Source of the DNA: Oleispirillum sp963668495
Lineage (GTDB): Bacteria; Pseudomonadota; Alphaproteobacteria; Rhodospirillales; Rhodospirillaceae
DNA length: 64,000 nt
Direction: 5' to 3'
Assembly (NCBI GenBank): GCA_963668495.1
Contig: OY764545.1
Location: 1,302,001 to 1,366,000 of the forward strand
This document shows positions 1 through 8,265 of the stretch, in pieces (position 1 is the stretch's first letter; each line of letters opens with the position of its first letter). Position numbers and translations under genes: made by a program. A model generated the notes under the pieces. It was not told the origin of the DNA and ran no database searches. It was given only the letters and a program-made list of their open reading frames with translations.

Positions 1-1299
1 ATTCCGTTCCATCCTTACTACACGGTCAAGGACCTGTTCGGCATTGGCGTATTCCTGATCATCTTTTCGATTTTTATTTTCTGGTATCCCAATTATTTGG
101 GCCACCCGGACAACTACATCCCGGCAGACCCGATGGTGACGCCGCCGCACATCGTGCCGGAATGGTATTTCCTGCCGTTCTATGCCATTTTGCGGGCAAT
201 CCCGGATAAGCTTCTGGGTGTGATTGCCATGTTCTCCGCCATCTTGATCTTGTTTGCGTTGCCGTGGTTGGATCGGTCCAAAGTACGATCTGCCACCTTC
301 CGCCCATTGTTCAAAATTGCATTTTGGGTGTTTGTGGTGGATTGTCTGGTGCTTGGCTATGTGGGGGCGATGCCGGCGGAAGGCATTTGGATTCCCATTG
401 GTCAGGTTGCGACCTTCTATTACTTCCTGCATTTCCTTGTCCTGTTGCCGGTGATTTCAAAGATCGAAAAACCGCTGCCATTGCCGGAAAGCATCAGTGA
501 ACCCGTGATTAAGTCCGGGGGCGCGTCTGGAGCCAAATCTGCGGTTAAGGCGATGATTGTTGCGGCAGTGCTGGCGGTTTCCGGTGGGACGGCTGCGCAG
601 GCCGCATCTGGAAACGCAGAATTGCACCACCCGGATTGGAGCTGGTCTGGCGTATTTGGCACCTATGATGAAGCACAGCTCCGTCGAGGCTACAAAGTCT
701 ATCGTGAGGTCTGTTCGGCGTGCCACGGTATGAAGTTACGCGCATTCCGCAATCTGGAAGATTTGGGCTACACGGAAGATGCCGTGAAACAGATTGCCGC
801 GTCGTATCAGATTACGGATGGTCCCGATGAATATGGTGACATGTTTGAACGTAAGGGATTGCCGTCGGATACATTTCCGGCGCCGTTCCCGAATGATCAA
901 GCCGCCAAAGCCGCCAATGGTGGCGCATTACCGCCGGACCTGTCCCTGATAACCAAGGCCCGTTTCGGTGGAGCGGATTATGTGTATTCCCTGTTGCTGG
1001 GCTATGAAACGCCGCCGCTTAGTGTGGAATTGCCAGCCGGGAAATATTACAACACGGTCTTTGCTGGCAACGCGATTTCTATGCCGCCGCAAATCATGGA
1101 TGGCATGGTTGAATTCACCGATGGGACCCCCAGCAATTCAGAGCAAATTGCCCGCGATGTGACCGCATTCCTGCAATGGGCAGCAGAGCCAGAACTGGAA
1201 CAACGGCACGCCATGGGTGTAAAGGTTGTCCTGTTCTTGTTCTTTGCGACGGTCCTGTTCTATGCATTGAAACGTCGGATCTGGTCTGACGTGCATTAA
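1..1299 (+). CDS. fbcH: Fused cytochrome b / cytochrome c1 of the bc1 complex (5' end outside window)
   Basis: The frame is open from base 1, so the gene starts upstream. The first part is the C-terminal half of cytochrome b: several hydrophobic helices and the conserved segment with PADP, TPPHIVPEWYF and FLPFYAILR, which lies at the quinol site. After a short linker the same frame continues into a signal-like helix (VKAMIVAAVLAVSG, ending AQA) and cytochrome c1. Cytochrome c1 is recognised by heme motif CSACH, a likely heme-ligand Met in AISMPPQ, and a C-terminal anchor helix. There is no stop or start between the two parts. Family knowledge: Bradyrhizobium FbcH is made this way and cut after the internal signal. 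The protein transfers electrons from quinol to cytochrome c in the inner membrane. The terminator that follows shows this is the last gene of its operon. Confidence 0.95.
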   Translation: MPFHPYYTVKDLFGIGVFLIIFSIFIFWYPNYLGHPDNYIPADPMVTPPHIVPEWYFLPFYAILRAIPDKLLGVIAMFSAILILFALPWLDRSKVRSATFRPLFKIAFWVFVVDCLVLGYVGAMPAEGIWIPIGQVATFYYFLHFLVLLPVISKIEKPLPLPESISEPVIKSGGASGAKSAVKAMIVAAVLAVSGGTAAQAASGNAELHHPDWSWSGVFGTYDEAQLRRGYKVYREVCSACHGMKLRAFRNLEDLGYTEDAVKQIAASYQITDGPDEYGDMFERKGLPSDTFPAPFPNDQAAKAANGGALPPDLSLITKARFGGADYVYSLLLGYETPPLSVELPAGKYYNTVFAGNAISMPPQIMDGMVEFTDGTPSNSEQIARDVTAFLQWAAEPELEQRHAMGVKVVLFLFFATVLFYALKRRIWSDVH

Positions 1300-1322
1300 G
1301 CGAATTGCTCGCCTTGTTTTGC

Positions 1323-1365
1323 AGCCCCCTGACGCGTATGCTCTATGCCTCAGGGGGCTTTTTCA
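1323..1365 (+). terminator. Rho-independent terminator after the bc1 operon
   Basis: A perfect 10-bp stem (AGCCCCCTGA at 1323-1332 with TCAGGGGGCT at 1350-1359) has a 17-base loop and runs directly into a T-tract. It separates the bc1 operon from mtnP. Confidence 0.9.
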
Positions 1366-1398
1366 TGCCTGTTATCCGTTGAGTGGGGAGACATAATC

Positions 1399-2271
1399 AT
1401 GGCGAAATCTGTTTTGGGGATCATTGGCGGATCCGGTGTTTATGATATTGACGGGCTGGAAAATGCACGCTGGGAAAAGGTGGAAACGCCGTTCGGTGCG
1501 CCGTCTGACGAATTGATGTTCGGAACTTTGGATGGACAGGAACTGGTATTTTTGCCGCGTCATGGTCGCGGTCATCCAATCCCGCCGTCGGACCTAAATT
1601 TTCAGGCCAATATTTTCGCCATGAAGGAAGCCGGAGTTACGGACATTATTTCCGTATCAGCAGTCGGTAGCCTGCGTGAAGATTTGCCGCCCGGTACATT
1701 TGTCATTGTTGATCAATTCATTGATCGCACGTTTGCTCGTAAGAAAAGCTTTTTCGGGCCGGGGTTGGTTGCCCATGTCAGTTGTGCTGATCCGGTGTGT
1801 GCCCGTCTGGGCGATGCTTTGGAAGCCGCGTCTCGTCAGATTGATGTGCCGCATAAACGTGGTGGAACCTATCTAGTCATGGAAGGACCGCAATTTTCGA
1901 CCAAGGCGGAATCCCACATGTACCGTCAATGGGGCTGTGACGTTATCGGCATGACCAACATGCCGGAAGCCAAATTGGCGCGTGAGGCAGAAATTTGTTA
2001 TGCCACCGTTGCCATGGTTACGGATTATGACTGCTGGCACGAGGAACATGGCAGCGTCACCGTGGATCAGGTGATTAAGGTGGTGAAGGCAAATGCGGAT
2101 AATGCCCGCGCGTTGGTTCGTGCTGTGGCTCCCTTGCTGAAGGATCGTCCTGAAACCTGCCCGGAAGGGTGTGATACTTGCCTTGAAATGGCGATCATGA
2201 CCGCGCCAGAGGCTCGGGACCCGGACCTTGTGGCAAAATTGATGCCGATTGTTGAAAAATACACAGCATAG
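1399..2271 (+). CDS. mtnP: S-methyl-5'-thioadenosine phosphorylase
   Basis: Phosphorolyses 5'-methylthioadenosine, the by-product of polyamine and quorum-signal synthesis, to adenine and 5-methylthioribose-1-phosphate in the cytoplasm. The 290-residue protein has the purine nucleoside phosphorylase family signature: IIGGSG near residue 8, PRHGRGH near 53, and the base/sugar-site segment MEGPQFSTKAESHMYR with GMTNMPEA in the last third. An upstream in-frame ATG at 1345 would lie in the terminator. The ATG at 1399 follows GGGGAG (1385-1390) and gives the normal N-terminus, so it was chosen. mtnA follows after 11 bases, so the two are co-transcribed. No SAM riboswitch fits in the short space upstream. 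Confidence 0.96.
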   Translation: MAKSVLGIIGGSGVYDIDGLENARWEKVETPFGAPSDELMFGTLDGQELVFLPRHGRGHPIPPSDLNFQANIFAMKEAGVTDIISVSAVGSLREDLPPGTFVIVDQFIDRTFARKKSFFGPGLVAHVSCADPVCARLGDALEAASRQIDVPHKRGGTYLVMEGPQFSTKAESHMYRQWGCDVIGMTNMPEAKLAREAEICYATVAMVTDYDCWHEEHGSVTVDQVIKVVKANADNARALVRAVAPLLKDRPETCPEGCDTCLEMAIMTAPEARDPDLVAKLMPIVEKYTA

Positions 2272-2282
2272 GATCAGGGCAA

Positions 2283-3383
2283 ATGAAAATTGATGGCGTA
2301 CCATATCGCACCATTTGGCCTGTGAATGCGGATCAGGCGGTGGAAATCATTGACCAAACCCGGTTGCCCCATGAATTCGTCGTGGTGCAACTGAATACGG
2401 TGGAAGATGCCGCAACCGCTATTCGTGATATGTGGGTCCGTGGTGCGCCATTGATTGGCGCAACGGCGGCTTACGGCATGGCACTGGCGATGCGGTCCGA
2501 TTGCTCCGACGATGGAGTGGAAGCCGCCTACAATGCCTTGATTGAAACCCGACCAACGGCCGTGAATTTACATTGGGCATTGGGTGTGATGCGCGACGTT
2601 TTGATGCCATTGCCCGCCGAACGCCGCTGTGAGGTGGCTTGGCAACGTGCCGGGGAAATTGCCGATGAAGATGTGGCAATCAACGCCAGTATCGGTGATT
2701 ACGGTTTGGCCCTGCTTAAGGATATCTATGAAGCCAAAGGCAAGCCGGAAGTCTTGAATGTCCTGACCCACTGTAATGCTGGCTGGCTGGCGACAGTGGA
2801 TTGGGGAACAGCAATCGCCCCGATTTACAAGGCGTATGAGGCTGGGATTCCGGTGCATGTCTGGGTCGATGAAACCCGCCCGCGCAATCAGGGTGCCAGC
2901 CTGACCGCATGGGAATTGAACCACCATGGTGTTCCGCACACGGTAATCGCCGATAACGCAGGCGGGCACTTGATGCAGCACGGCCTTGTTGATGCATGCA
3001 TTGTCGGGACGGATCGCACCACTGCCACGGGCGATGTGTGCAATAAAATCGGCACCTATCTTAAGGCATTGGCTGCCCATGATAATGATGTTCCGTTCTT
3101 TGTCTGCTTACCCAGTCCGACCATTGATTGGTCATTGCATGATGGCGTTCGTGAAATTCCAATTGAACAACGGTCGGCAGAGGAACAGTCCCACATCAAT
3201 GGCAAGGCCGCCGATGGTGCAGTGGTGTCCGTGCAATTGGTGCCTGATGGTTCTCCGTGCGCTAACTATGCGTTTGATGTAACCCCGGCGAAGTATGTGA
3301 CGAAGTTGATTACGGAACGTGGCTACTGTGATGCCTCCGCGGACGGACTTGCCTCATTATTCCCGGAGCATGCACCCTCATGA
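2283..3383 (+). CDS. mtnA: S-methyl-5-thioribose-1-phosphate isomerase
   Basis: Converts 5-methylthioribose-1-phosphate, the product of the preceding gene, to 5-methylthioribulose-1-phosphate. The 366-residue length is normal for the eIF2B-like aldose isomerase family. Visible motifs are RGAPLIGATAAYG near residue 52, THCNAGWLAT with the likely catalytic Cys near 164, DETRPRNQGA near 199, and GTDRTTATGDVCNKIGTY with the likely catalytic Asp near 244. It overlaps the next gene by the 4-base ATGA, which indicates translational coupling in an mtnP-mtnA-aldolase operon. Confidence 0.96.
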   Translation: MKIDGVPYRTIWPVNADQAVEIIDQTRLPHEFVVVQLNTVEDAATAIRDMWVRGAPLIGATAAYGMALAMRSDCSDDGVEAAYNALIETRPTAVNLHWALGVMRDVLMPLPAERRCEVAWQRAGEIADEDVAINASIGDYGLALLKDIYEAKGKPEVLNVLTHCNAGWLATVDWGTAIAPIYKAYEAGIPVHVWVDETRPRNQGASLTAWELNHHGVPHTVIADNAGGHLMQHGLVDACIVGTDRTTATGDVCNKIGTYLKALAAHDNDVPFFVCLPSPTIDWSLHDGVREIPIEQRSAEEQSHINGKAADGAVVSVQLVPDGSPCANYAFDVTPAKYVTKLITERGYCDASADGLASLFPEHAPS

Positions 3384-4033
3384 GTATCGTCAATACACGC
3401 GCACTTCGGTTCGACTTGTTACAAACCGTGGTGAAGTTGTCCCGTTCCGGCCTGAGCCGAGGCACCGCCGGAAATGTATCTGTACGCAGTCATGATGGTT
3501 TCTTGATTACACCGACAGGTGTGCCATCGGAAAAGCTAACCCCTATGTCCATGGTGGAAATGGATATGGAAGGGCGATCCAATGGCACGTTTAAACCGTC
3601 CAGCGAATGGCGTTTCCACATGGATATTTATGCAGCCCGACCAGATGTTGGGGCAATTGTTCATACCCATGCGCCATTCTGTACAGCCTTGGCCTGTCAG
3701 GAACTGGGTATTCCAGCGTTTCATTACATGATCGCGGTCGCTGGCGGTAAAGACATCCGGTGTTCCGATTATGCCACCTTTGGTACGCAGGAATTGTCCG
3801 ATGCTGCTTTGCGTGCGTTGGATGGTCGCAAAGCCTGCCTTTTGGGGCATCACGGCATGATCGCGACCGGGGGATCTTTGGCGGCAGCCCTGAAATTGGC
3901 GGATGAAGTGGAAGAACTGGCTGAGCAATACTGGCGAGTCTTGCAAATCGGTGCGCCGAAACTGATTCCCGATGCAGAAATGGATCGGGTATTGGAAAAG
4001 TTTAAAACTTACGGTCAGCCGCAGAAAGCCTAG
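3380..4033 (+). CDS. Class II aldolase, probable 5-methylthioribulose-1-phosphate aldolase
   Basis: A 217-residue zinc-dependent aldolase of the fuculose-1-phosphate aldolase/adducin family. Seen: TAGNVSVR and PTGVPSEKL phosphate-site segments, SSEWRFH with the likely acid/base Glu near 76, the metal-binding HTHAPF (His95, His97) and LLGHHG (His157/158). It is translationally coupled to mtnA, so the substrate is inferred to be 5-methylthioribulose-1-phosphate. Two family outcomes are possible. MtnB dehydratase of the methionine salvage pathway belongs to the same fold. The Rhodospirillum rubrum Ald2-type enzyme instead cleaves the sugar to dihydroxyacetone phosphate and methylthioacetaldehyde. 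The absence of mtnC, mtnD or mtnE nearby and the fuculose-aldolase-like sequence favour the aldolase. Confidence 0.8.
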   Translation: MSIVNTRALRFDLLQTVVKLSRSGLSRGTAGNVSVRSHDGFLITPTGVPSEKLTPMSMVEMDMEGRSNGTFKPSSEWRFHMDIYAARPDVGAIVHTHAPFCTALACQELGIPAFHYMIAVAGGKDIRCSDYATFGTQELSDAALRALDGRKACLLGHHGMIATGGSLAAALKLADEVEELAEQYWRVLQIGAPKLIPDAEMDRVLEKFKTYGQPQKA

Positions 4034-4048
4034 GGCTACTTCCTTTCA

Positions 4049-4073
4049 CGCAGGCAGGTTCAACCTGCCTGTG
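4049..4073 (+). terminator. Palindrome after the mtn operon, terminator-like without T-tract
   Basis: A 12-bp near-perfect inverted repeat (CGCAGGCAGGTT with AACCTGCCTGTG, one G-U pair) starts 15 bases after the aldolase stop. It has almost no loop and no T-run, so it may be an RNA 3'-end stabiliser or pause site instead of a strict terminator. Confidence 0.45.
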
Positions 4074-4192
4074 GTTCGAAAAGGAGGATCGCGGTAAAAT
4101 AATGCTGAACAGATAGCAATAGAACAAAGATTCAATAATCAGGGGCAAAAAGCCCCTTCATGCATTGTTCGACAAAACAGAGGCAAACAGGA

Positions 4193-5062
4193 ATGACAGA
4201 TACTTATTTCCACGGTGTGGATCACATCACCATCGGGGTGCAGTCGCTGCCGCAGGCCGCAGAGACCTATTCGCGATTGGGGTTCTCCCTGACGCCAAAA
4301 GGAACTCTGGATGGGCAGGGCGGTTGCAATCACTGCATCATGATGGAAGGTGGCTATCTGGAATTGGCGGCTCCGGCGGCTGATGACGAAGGTCAACCCA
4401 GCCCGGAACTGGAAACCGCGTTGAAGCAAAGCGGCGATGGCGTGAAATCCGTCTGCTTTACCACTCATGACGGTGCAAGCCTATCGCAGGAACTGCGTAA
4501 TTCCGGCTGGACCGTCAGTGAACCGGAAGCTGTGTATCGCAATATGGTGACCGCAGATGGGCAAAAAGTCCGAGCCGGAGCATCCATGGTGCGTTTCCCG
4601 GATGGCACGCTGGAGGGCTTCGCTGCTGCGGCGATTCAGCACCTGACGCCGGAAGTTCTGCGGCAGCCGGACTGGTTGCAGCATCCCAACGGTGTGCTGG
4701 CGACAACATCCCTTACCCTTATTGTTGACGATCCGCTGGCAGCTAAAGCGGCTTACGAAAAATTGTTCGGGGCAGGGGTTGCGGCGATCACCGATAGCAC
4801 AGTGGCAATCCATTTGGGTAATCACAGGATTTTCCTGTGTGAAAAAGATCAACTGACCCAGCTTCACCCGGATTTAGAATTTGACGAATTGCCAGCGTTG
4901 CCTGCGGTTGTCGCCATGGGGCTTAAGGTCAAGGATTTGAACGCGACGGAGCAAATCCTGGAAGCCAATGGTGTCAATTACTTCCGCCTGAAGGAAGGCA
5001 TGATCCGCGTTCCACCATCGGAAACCCACGGCACGTTGTTGGAGTTTTCTGAAGAGGATTGA
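4193..5062 (+). CDS. VOC/glyoxalase-like family protein, function unknown
   Basis: A 289-residue protein of the vicinal oxygen chelate superfamily in two halves. The N-terminal module begins GVDHITIGV and includes GYLELAAP. The second module begins near residue 175 with SLTLIVDDP and ends near residue 285 with THGTLLEF. The ATG at 4193 was chosen over one 33 bases upstream because AGAGG lies nine bases before it and the fold starts there. It stands alone between the mtn operon and a strong terminator. Family members include dioxygenases, isomerases and resistance proteins, and nothing here shows which. A link to the aldehyde made by the upstream aldolase would be speculation. Confidence 0.75.
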   Translation: MTDTYFHGVDHITIGVQSLPQAAETYSRLGFSLTPKGTLDGQGGCNHCIMMEGGYLELAAPAADDEGQPSPELETALKQSGDGVKSVCFTTHDGASLSQELRNSGWTVSEPEAVYRNMVTADGQKVRAGASMVRFPDGTLEGFAAAAIQHLTPEVLRQPDWLQHPNGVLATTSLTLIVDDPLAAKAAYEKLFGAGVAAITDSTVAIHLGNHRIFLCEKDQLTQLHPDLEFDELPALPAVVAMGLKVKDLNATEQILEANGVNYFRLKEGMIRVPPSETHGTLLEFSEED

Positions 5063-5084
5063 TCGGTCAGTCTCAGCATATAAT

Positions 5085-5113
5085 AACGCCTCCATGCGAA
5101 TGGAGGCGTTTTT
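5085..5113. terminator. Bidirectional rho-independent terminator
   Basis: A perfect 10-bp stem AACGCCTCCA / TGGAGGCGTT with a 6-base loop is followed by five T on the plus strand and preceded by an A/T-rich stretch for the minus strand. It sits between two convergent genes and can serve both. Confidence 0.9.
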
Positions 5114-5134
5114 CGTTTGTGCAGAAGGCGCGTG

Positions 5135-6106
5135 TTATACGATCGGCTCTGACACCCATTGCGGGTTGCGATCTTTGTCGACCAATACGGAACGCACTCC
5201 TTCGATAAAGTCCGGGTGCCGGGTGGCTGCTTCGGTGGCGTTTAGTTCCCGGTCAAGGCAGGTGCGTAAATTATCATAAATTCCTGCGGCAATTAGGTCC
5301 GCTGAAAGGCGTATGGCGTGTGGTGACACGCGCAGCATGGCTTTCAGGGTGCTTGCTGCCCAATCCGATGACAGGTTCCTGAGGTTTTGGACATGTTGCT
5401 GTGGGCAATTGCCGCCGAATGCGGTGTCAATTTCAATGCGGGATTTTTCCATATCGGACGGGCCGGGAGATTCGGAAAAATCGTTCAGAAGGTTAACCGC
5501 ATTGTCAGGTTGGGCATGGATGGCGGCTTCCAATTCGGGGAGCTTTTCCGATGGAATATAATGGGTGGCAAGGCCGCAGTATATGGCGTCTGCAGGCGGG
5601 ATTCTAACGCCGGTCAGGCCAAGGTACATGCCGATCCGTCCCGGCAGTCGCGGCAGAAAGTGGGTGCCACCAACATCAGGGAAGAACCCAATGGCGGTTT
5701 CCGGCATAGCCATCATGGCTCTTTCGGTCACAACACGGTACGAGCCGTGAATGCAAACCCCCATGCCTCCACCCATGCAGTAGCCGTCAATCAGGGAGAT
5801 ATAAGGCTTTGGGAAGATGCTGATGGCGTGGTTCAGATCATATTCTTCTCGGAAGAATGTTTCGTTTAGCCCGGTCTCCCCGGCGATGCTGGCTTTCTGT
5901 ACGGCGACAATATCACCACCGGAGCAAAATGCCTTCCCGGTTCCTTTCAGGATGACGGCTTTGACGGATGGATTGTCCCGCCATTCATCTAAGGTTGCGT
6001 GCAAGGTGCGGATCATTGGCACGGTCAAGGCATTCAAAACGTCGGGGCGGTTCATAACAATGGTGCCGACGCCGTTTTCGACAGAGATCAGTAAATGGTC
6101 ATGCAT
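5135..6106 (-). CDS. Enoyl-CoA hydratase/isomerase family, 3-hydroxyisobutyryl-CoA hydrolase-like
   Basis: A crotonase-fold protein of 323 residues. Seen: CSGGD at 61-65 and GGGMG at 112-116 (oxyanion hole segments), then PETAIGFFPD at 135-144 and GGTHFLPRLPG. The last three match the 3-hydroxyisobutyryl-CoA hydrolase branch, which frees 3-hydroxyisobutyrate in valine breakdown, better than short-chain hydratases. It is somewhat shorter than usual for that branch (about 350-380). It is divergent from a FadR-type regulator and acuI. An operator-like site covers the likely -35 region of this gene, so control by that regulator is inferred. Substrate is assigned by family only. Confidence 0.85.
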   Translation of the reverse strand: MHDHLLISVENGVGTIVMNRPDVLNALTVPMIRTLHATLDEWRDNPSVKAVILKGTGKAFCSGGDIVAVQKASIAGETGLNETFFREEYDLNHAISIFPKPYISLIDGYCMGGGMGVCIHGSYRVVTERAMMAMPETAIGFFPDVGGTHFLPRLPGRIGMYLGLTGVRIPPADAIYCGLATHYIPSEKLPELEAAIHAQPDNAVNLLNDFSESPGPSDMEKSRIEIDTAFGGNCPQQHVQNLRNLSSDWAASTLKAMLRVSPHAIRLSADLIAAGIYDNLRTCLDRELNATEAATRHPDFIEGVRSVLVDKDRNPQWVSEPIV

Positions 6107-6314
6107 GGCTGTGTCTTGTGCTCACGTTGCTTAAGGGCAGGTAGAGAGTGCAGATCGCATTCGGTTTGTCCTAAAATTAGCAAATCCAGCGAATCGGCCT
6201 GTCACCCCTTCGGTAAAATCGAACCAGTGTACGCAGCGGGCTTCGATGCGTCACATGATCTTTTAGTGCTGCCGCCAATCAGATAATGGTCTGTCAACGC
6301 ACGGCATACATGGC

Positions 6315-6342
6315 ACAATACATAAATTATTGTATTTGTCAT
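6315..6342 (-). promoter_or_regulatory. Candidate promoter of the hydrolase-like gene
   Basis: On the minus strand, ATGACA (6337-6342) and TATTGT (6315-6320) are 16 bases apart, a plausible sigma-70 pair. The -35 box lies inside the palindromic operator at 6333-6349, which would allow repression by the neighbouring GntR protein. This is read from the sequence only. Confidence 0.4.
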
Positions 6343-6349
6343 ACAAATA
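6333..6349. promoter_or_regulatory. FadR/GntR-type operator
   Basis: The 314-base divergent gap 6107-6420 contains the perfect inverted repeat TATTTGT-CAT-ACAAATA. Its core TTGTCATACAA fits the TNGTNNNACNA pattern bound by FadR-subfamily GntR regulators. The next gene encodes such a regulator, so autoregulation and control of the divergent hydrolase are likely. Apart from the two promoter candidates noted, nothing else was recognised in this gap. Confidence 0.7.
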
Positions 6350-6352
6350 TTG

Positions 6353-6380
6353 TTTACAAAATGCAGGCAGCGCGTACAGT
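6353..6380 (+). promoter_or_regulatory. Candidate promoter of the GntR-acuI unit
   Basis: TTTACA (6353-6358) and TACAGT (6375-6380) are spaced by 16 bases, just downstream of the palindromic operator. The spacing and position suit a sigma-70 promoter for the regulator gene that starts at 6421. Confidence 0.4.
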
Positions 6381-6420
6381 GGTTAGCAACAGTATTTGAT
6401 GACCGGAAAGGCATAAGGGC

Positions 6421-7191
6421 ATGTCTGCCTCTGACGATAAAATGAATTACGAAGGCGTTGTGACCACCAGTGTTGCGAAACAGATTTCAGAAAACATCCG
6501 CGCTGCGATCATGGATGGTCATTTAAAGGCCGATGACCGTTTGCCGACGGAAACTGACCTTGCAGAGCGGTACGGTGTTTCCCGCCCGACCATACGGGAA
6601 GCGTTAAAGCGCTTGGCTGCGCAAAATCTGATTCGTTCGCGCCGTGGGCCGACCGGTGGCAATTTTGTTGTCCGGCCTGATCCGAAGGATGTGGCAGAGA
6701 CTTTGTCCGGTTCCGCCATGTTGTTGGTTGGGATGGGCGCATTCAGCCACGAAGATATCTCGCAGGCACGGCAGGAGTTTCAGGGAACCTGTTGTCGTTT
6801 GGCCGCGCTTCACCGCACGGAACAGCATTTGCTGCGGATGGAAGCGGAAATTGCGGTGCAGGGTGATCCGAGTATTACGGATGAACAGTTTTGCCGCTCT
6901 GACGTGCGGTTCCACCGGGCAATCGTGGATGCAACAGGCAATGCTTTGATTGGTTTTGTTATGCATGGCGTGGTCGAAGCAATGATGCCTGTGACCAATC
7001 TGGTGATTTTCCGGGTGCGTAATCGGGAGGCGATTACGGAATTCCATCGTCAGTTAGTGGTGGCGATTAGGGCGCATCATGCGGAACAGGCTCAGGCCGT
7101 TCTGCATGATTTGATGGAATATACACGGGCGCAGTATGCAGAGGCTCTTACCCTGCGTGATTGTGGCAATGTGAAAGCAACCCATTCTTAA
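6421..7191 (+). CDS. GntR-family transcriptional regulator, FadR (FCD) subfamily
   Basis: A 256-residue DNA-binding regulator. The N-terminal winged helix-turn-helix (about 15-85) contains ADDRLPTETDLAERYGVSRPTIREALKRL, quoted here in part as LAERYGVSRPTIREAL, a textbook GntR recognition segment. The C-terminal FCD ligand domain (about 100-240) is helical and has His residues placed as in metal-binding FCD proteins (FHRAIVDATGN, ITEFHRQLV). Members of this branch usually sense an organic acid or acyl-CoA. acuI follows after 22 bases and an acyl-CoA hydrolase is divergent, so the ligand is likely an intermediate of valine, propionate or acrylate metabolism. The palindrome upstream is the probable binding site. 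Confidence 0.92.
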   Translation: MSASDDKMNYEGVVTTSVAKQISENIRAAIMDGHLKADDRLPTETDLAERYGVSRPTIREALKRLAAQNLIRSRRGPTGGNFVVRPDPKDVAETLSGSAMLLVGMGAFSHEDISQARQEFQGTCCRLAALHRTEQHLLRMEAEIAVQGDPSITDEQFCRSDVRFHRAIVDATGNALIGFVMHGVVEAMMPVTNLVIFRVRNREAITEFHRQLVVAIRAHHAEQAQAVLHDLMEYTRAQYAEALTLRDCGNVKATHS

Positions 7192-7213
7192 ATCTTGATG
7201 CAGGAGAAAACAC

Positions 7214-8206
7214 ATGACGCAATTTAAAGGTTTGGTTCTGCGTGAGGCAGACAAAAAAGTTACGCACGCAATTGAAACACTCACCGATGCGGATTTGCCG
7301 CAAGGGGATGTGACCATTGATGTGCAGTATTCGACCCTGAACTATAAGGACGGCATGATCATCAACGGCATTGGTCGTTTGGTACGTGCGTATCCGCATG
7401 TTCCGGGCGTGGATTTTGTCGGAACGGTGCGGCAAAGTGATCACCCGGATTTCAAAGCAGGTGATCAGGTCATACTGAATGGTTGGCGCGTCGGGGAAAT
7501 TCATTGGGGTGGATTTGCCCAACGTGCCCGCGTCAACGGTGACTGGTTGGTGAACTTACCGCAAGGCATGAGCCCGTTGCACGCCATGACCATTGGCACC
7601 GCCGGATATACGGCGATGTTGGCAATTATGGCGTTGGAAGATCATGGCCTTGTCCCCAGTGAGCGTCCGGTTCTGGTGACCGGGGCAGCCGGGGGACTTG
7701 GCAGTACGGCGGTGTCTTTGCTGGCCCAGCTTGGCTATAAGGTTGCCGCCGTTACCGGACGTGCGGATCAGGCAGAGTACCTGAAGGACTTGGGTGCCAC
7801 GGAAATTGTTGCCCGCACAGATTTGGAAACGCCGTCCGGTAAGCCGTTGAATCGGGAAACGTGGTCCGGGGCAATTGATGCGGTCGGCGGCAAGATTCTG
7901 GGCAATCTGGTGACGGAATTGGCCTATGGCGCCAGTGTTGCCTGTTGCGGCAATGCCGGGGGAATTGACCTGACGACCAATGTGCTGCCGCTGTTGTTGC
8001 GTGGCGTGAATTTGCTTGGGATCGATTCCGTCATGTGCCCGACCCCGCGCCGTCAGGTGGCATGGCAGCGTTTACAGGATTTGATGCCGAAAGCACATCT
8101 GGATGAAATTGGGCATGTGATTGGTCTGCAAGACCTGCCGCAAGCTGCATCTGATATTCTGAAGGGGCAGGTCCGTGGTCGGGTCGTCGTTGACCTTAAT
8201 CAGTAA
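7214..8206 (+). CDS. acuI: Acrylyl-CoA reductase (NADPH), AcuI/YhdH family
   Basis: A 330-residue zinc-free medium-chain dehydrogenase/reductase. Seen: LNYKDGMIINGIG near residue 40, HVPGVDFVGTV near 60, and the NADPH-binding segment VLVTGAAGGLGSTAVSLL near 150, with GIDSVMCP later, all typical of the YhdH/AcuI branch. Known members reduce reactive acryloyl-CoA to propionyl-CoA. This detoxifies an intermediate of dimethylsulfoniopropionate, acrylate or 3-hydroxypropionate metabolism. SD AGGAG lies ten bases before the ATG. The gene follows its presumed regulator in one unit. No DMSP lyase is present in the window. Confidence 0.88.
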   Translation: MTQFKGLVLREADKKVTHAIETLTDADLPQGDVTIDVQYSTLNYKDGMIINGIGRLVRAYPHVPGVDFVGTVRQSDHPDFKAGDQVILNGWRVGEIHWGGFAQRARVNGDWLVNLPQGMSPLHAMTIGTAGYTAMLAIMALEDHGLVPSERPVLVTGAAGGLGSTAVSLLAQLGYKVAAVTGRADQAEYLKDLGATEIVARTDLETPSGKPLNRETWSGAIDAVGGKILGNLVTELAYGASVACCGNAGGIDLTTNVLPLLLRGVNLLGIDSVMCPTPRRQVAWQRLQDLMPKAHLDEIGHVIGLQDLPQAASDILKGQVRGRVVVDLNQ

Positions 8207-8265
8207 ACTTTCATGAATGGCTGGTGTCTTTGGTAAGAAATTCAAGACTTCCGCCACGGTGTATC

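Noticed and set aside
1300..1398. SAM-type riboswitch before mtnP
   Set aside because: The gap is only 99 bases and is largely filled by the terminator of the preceding operon.
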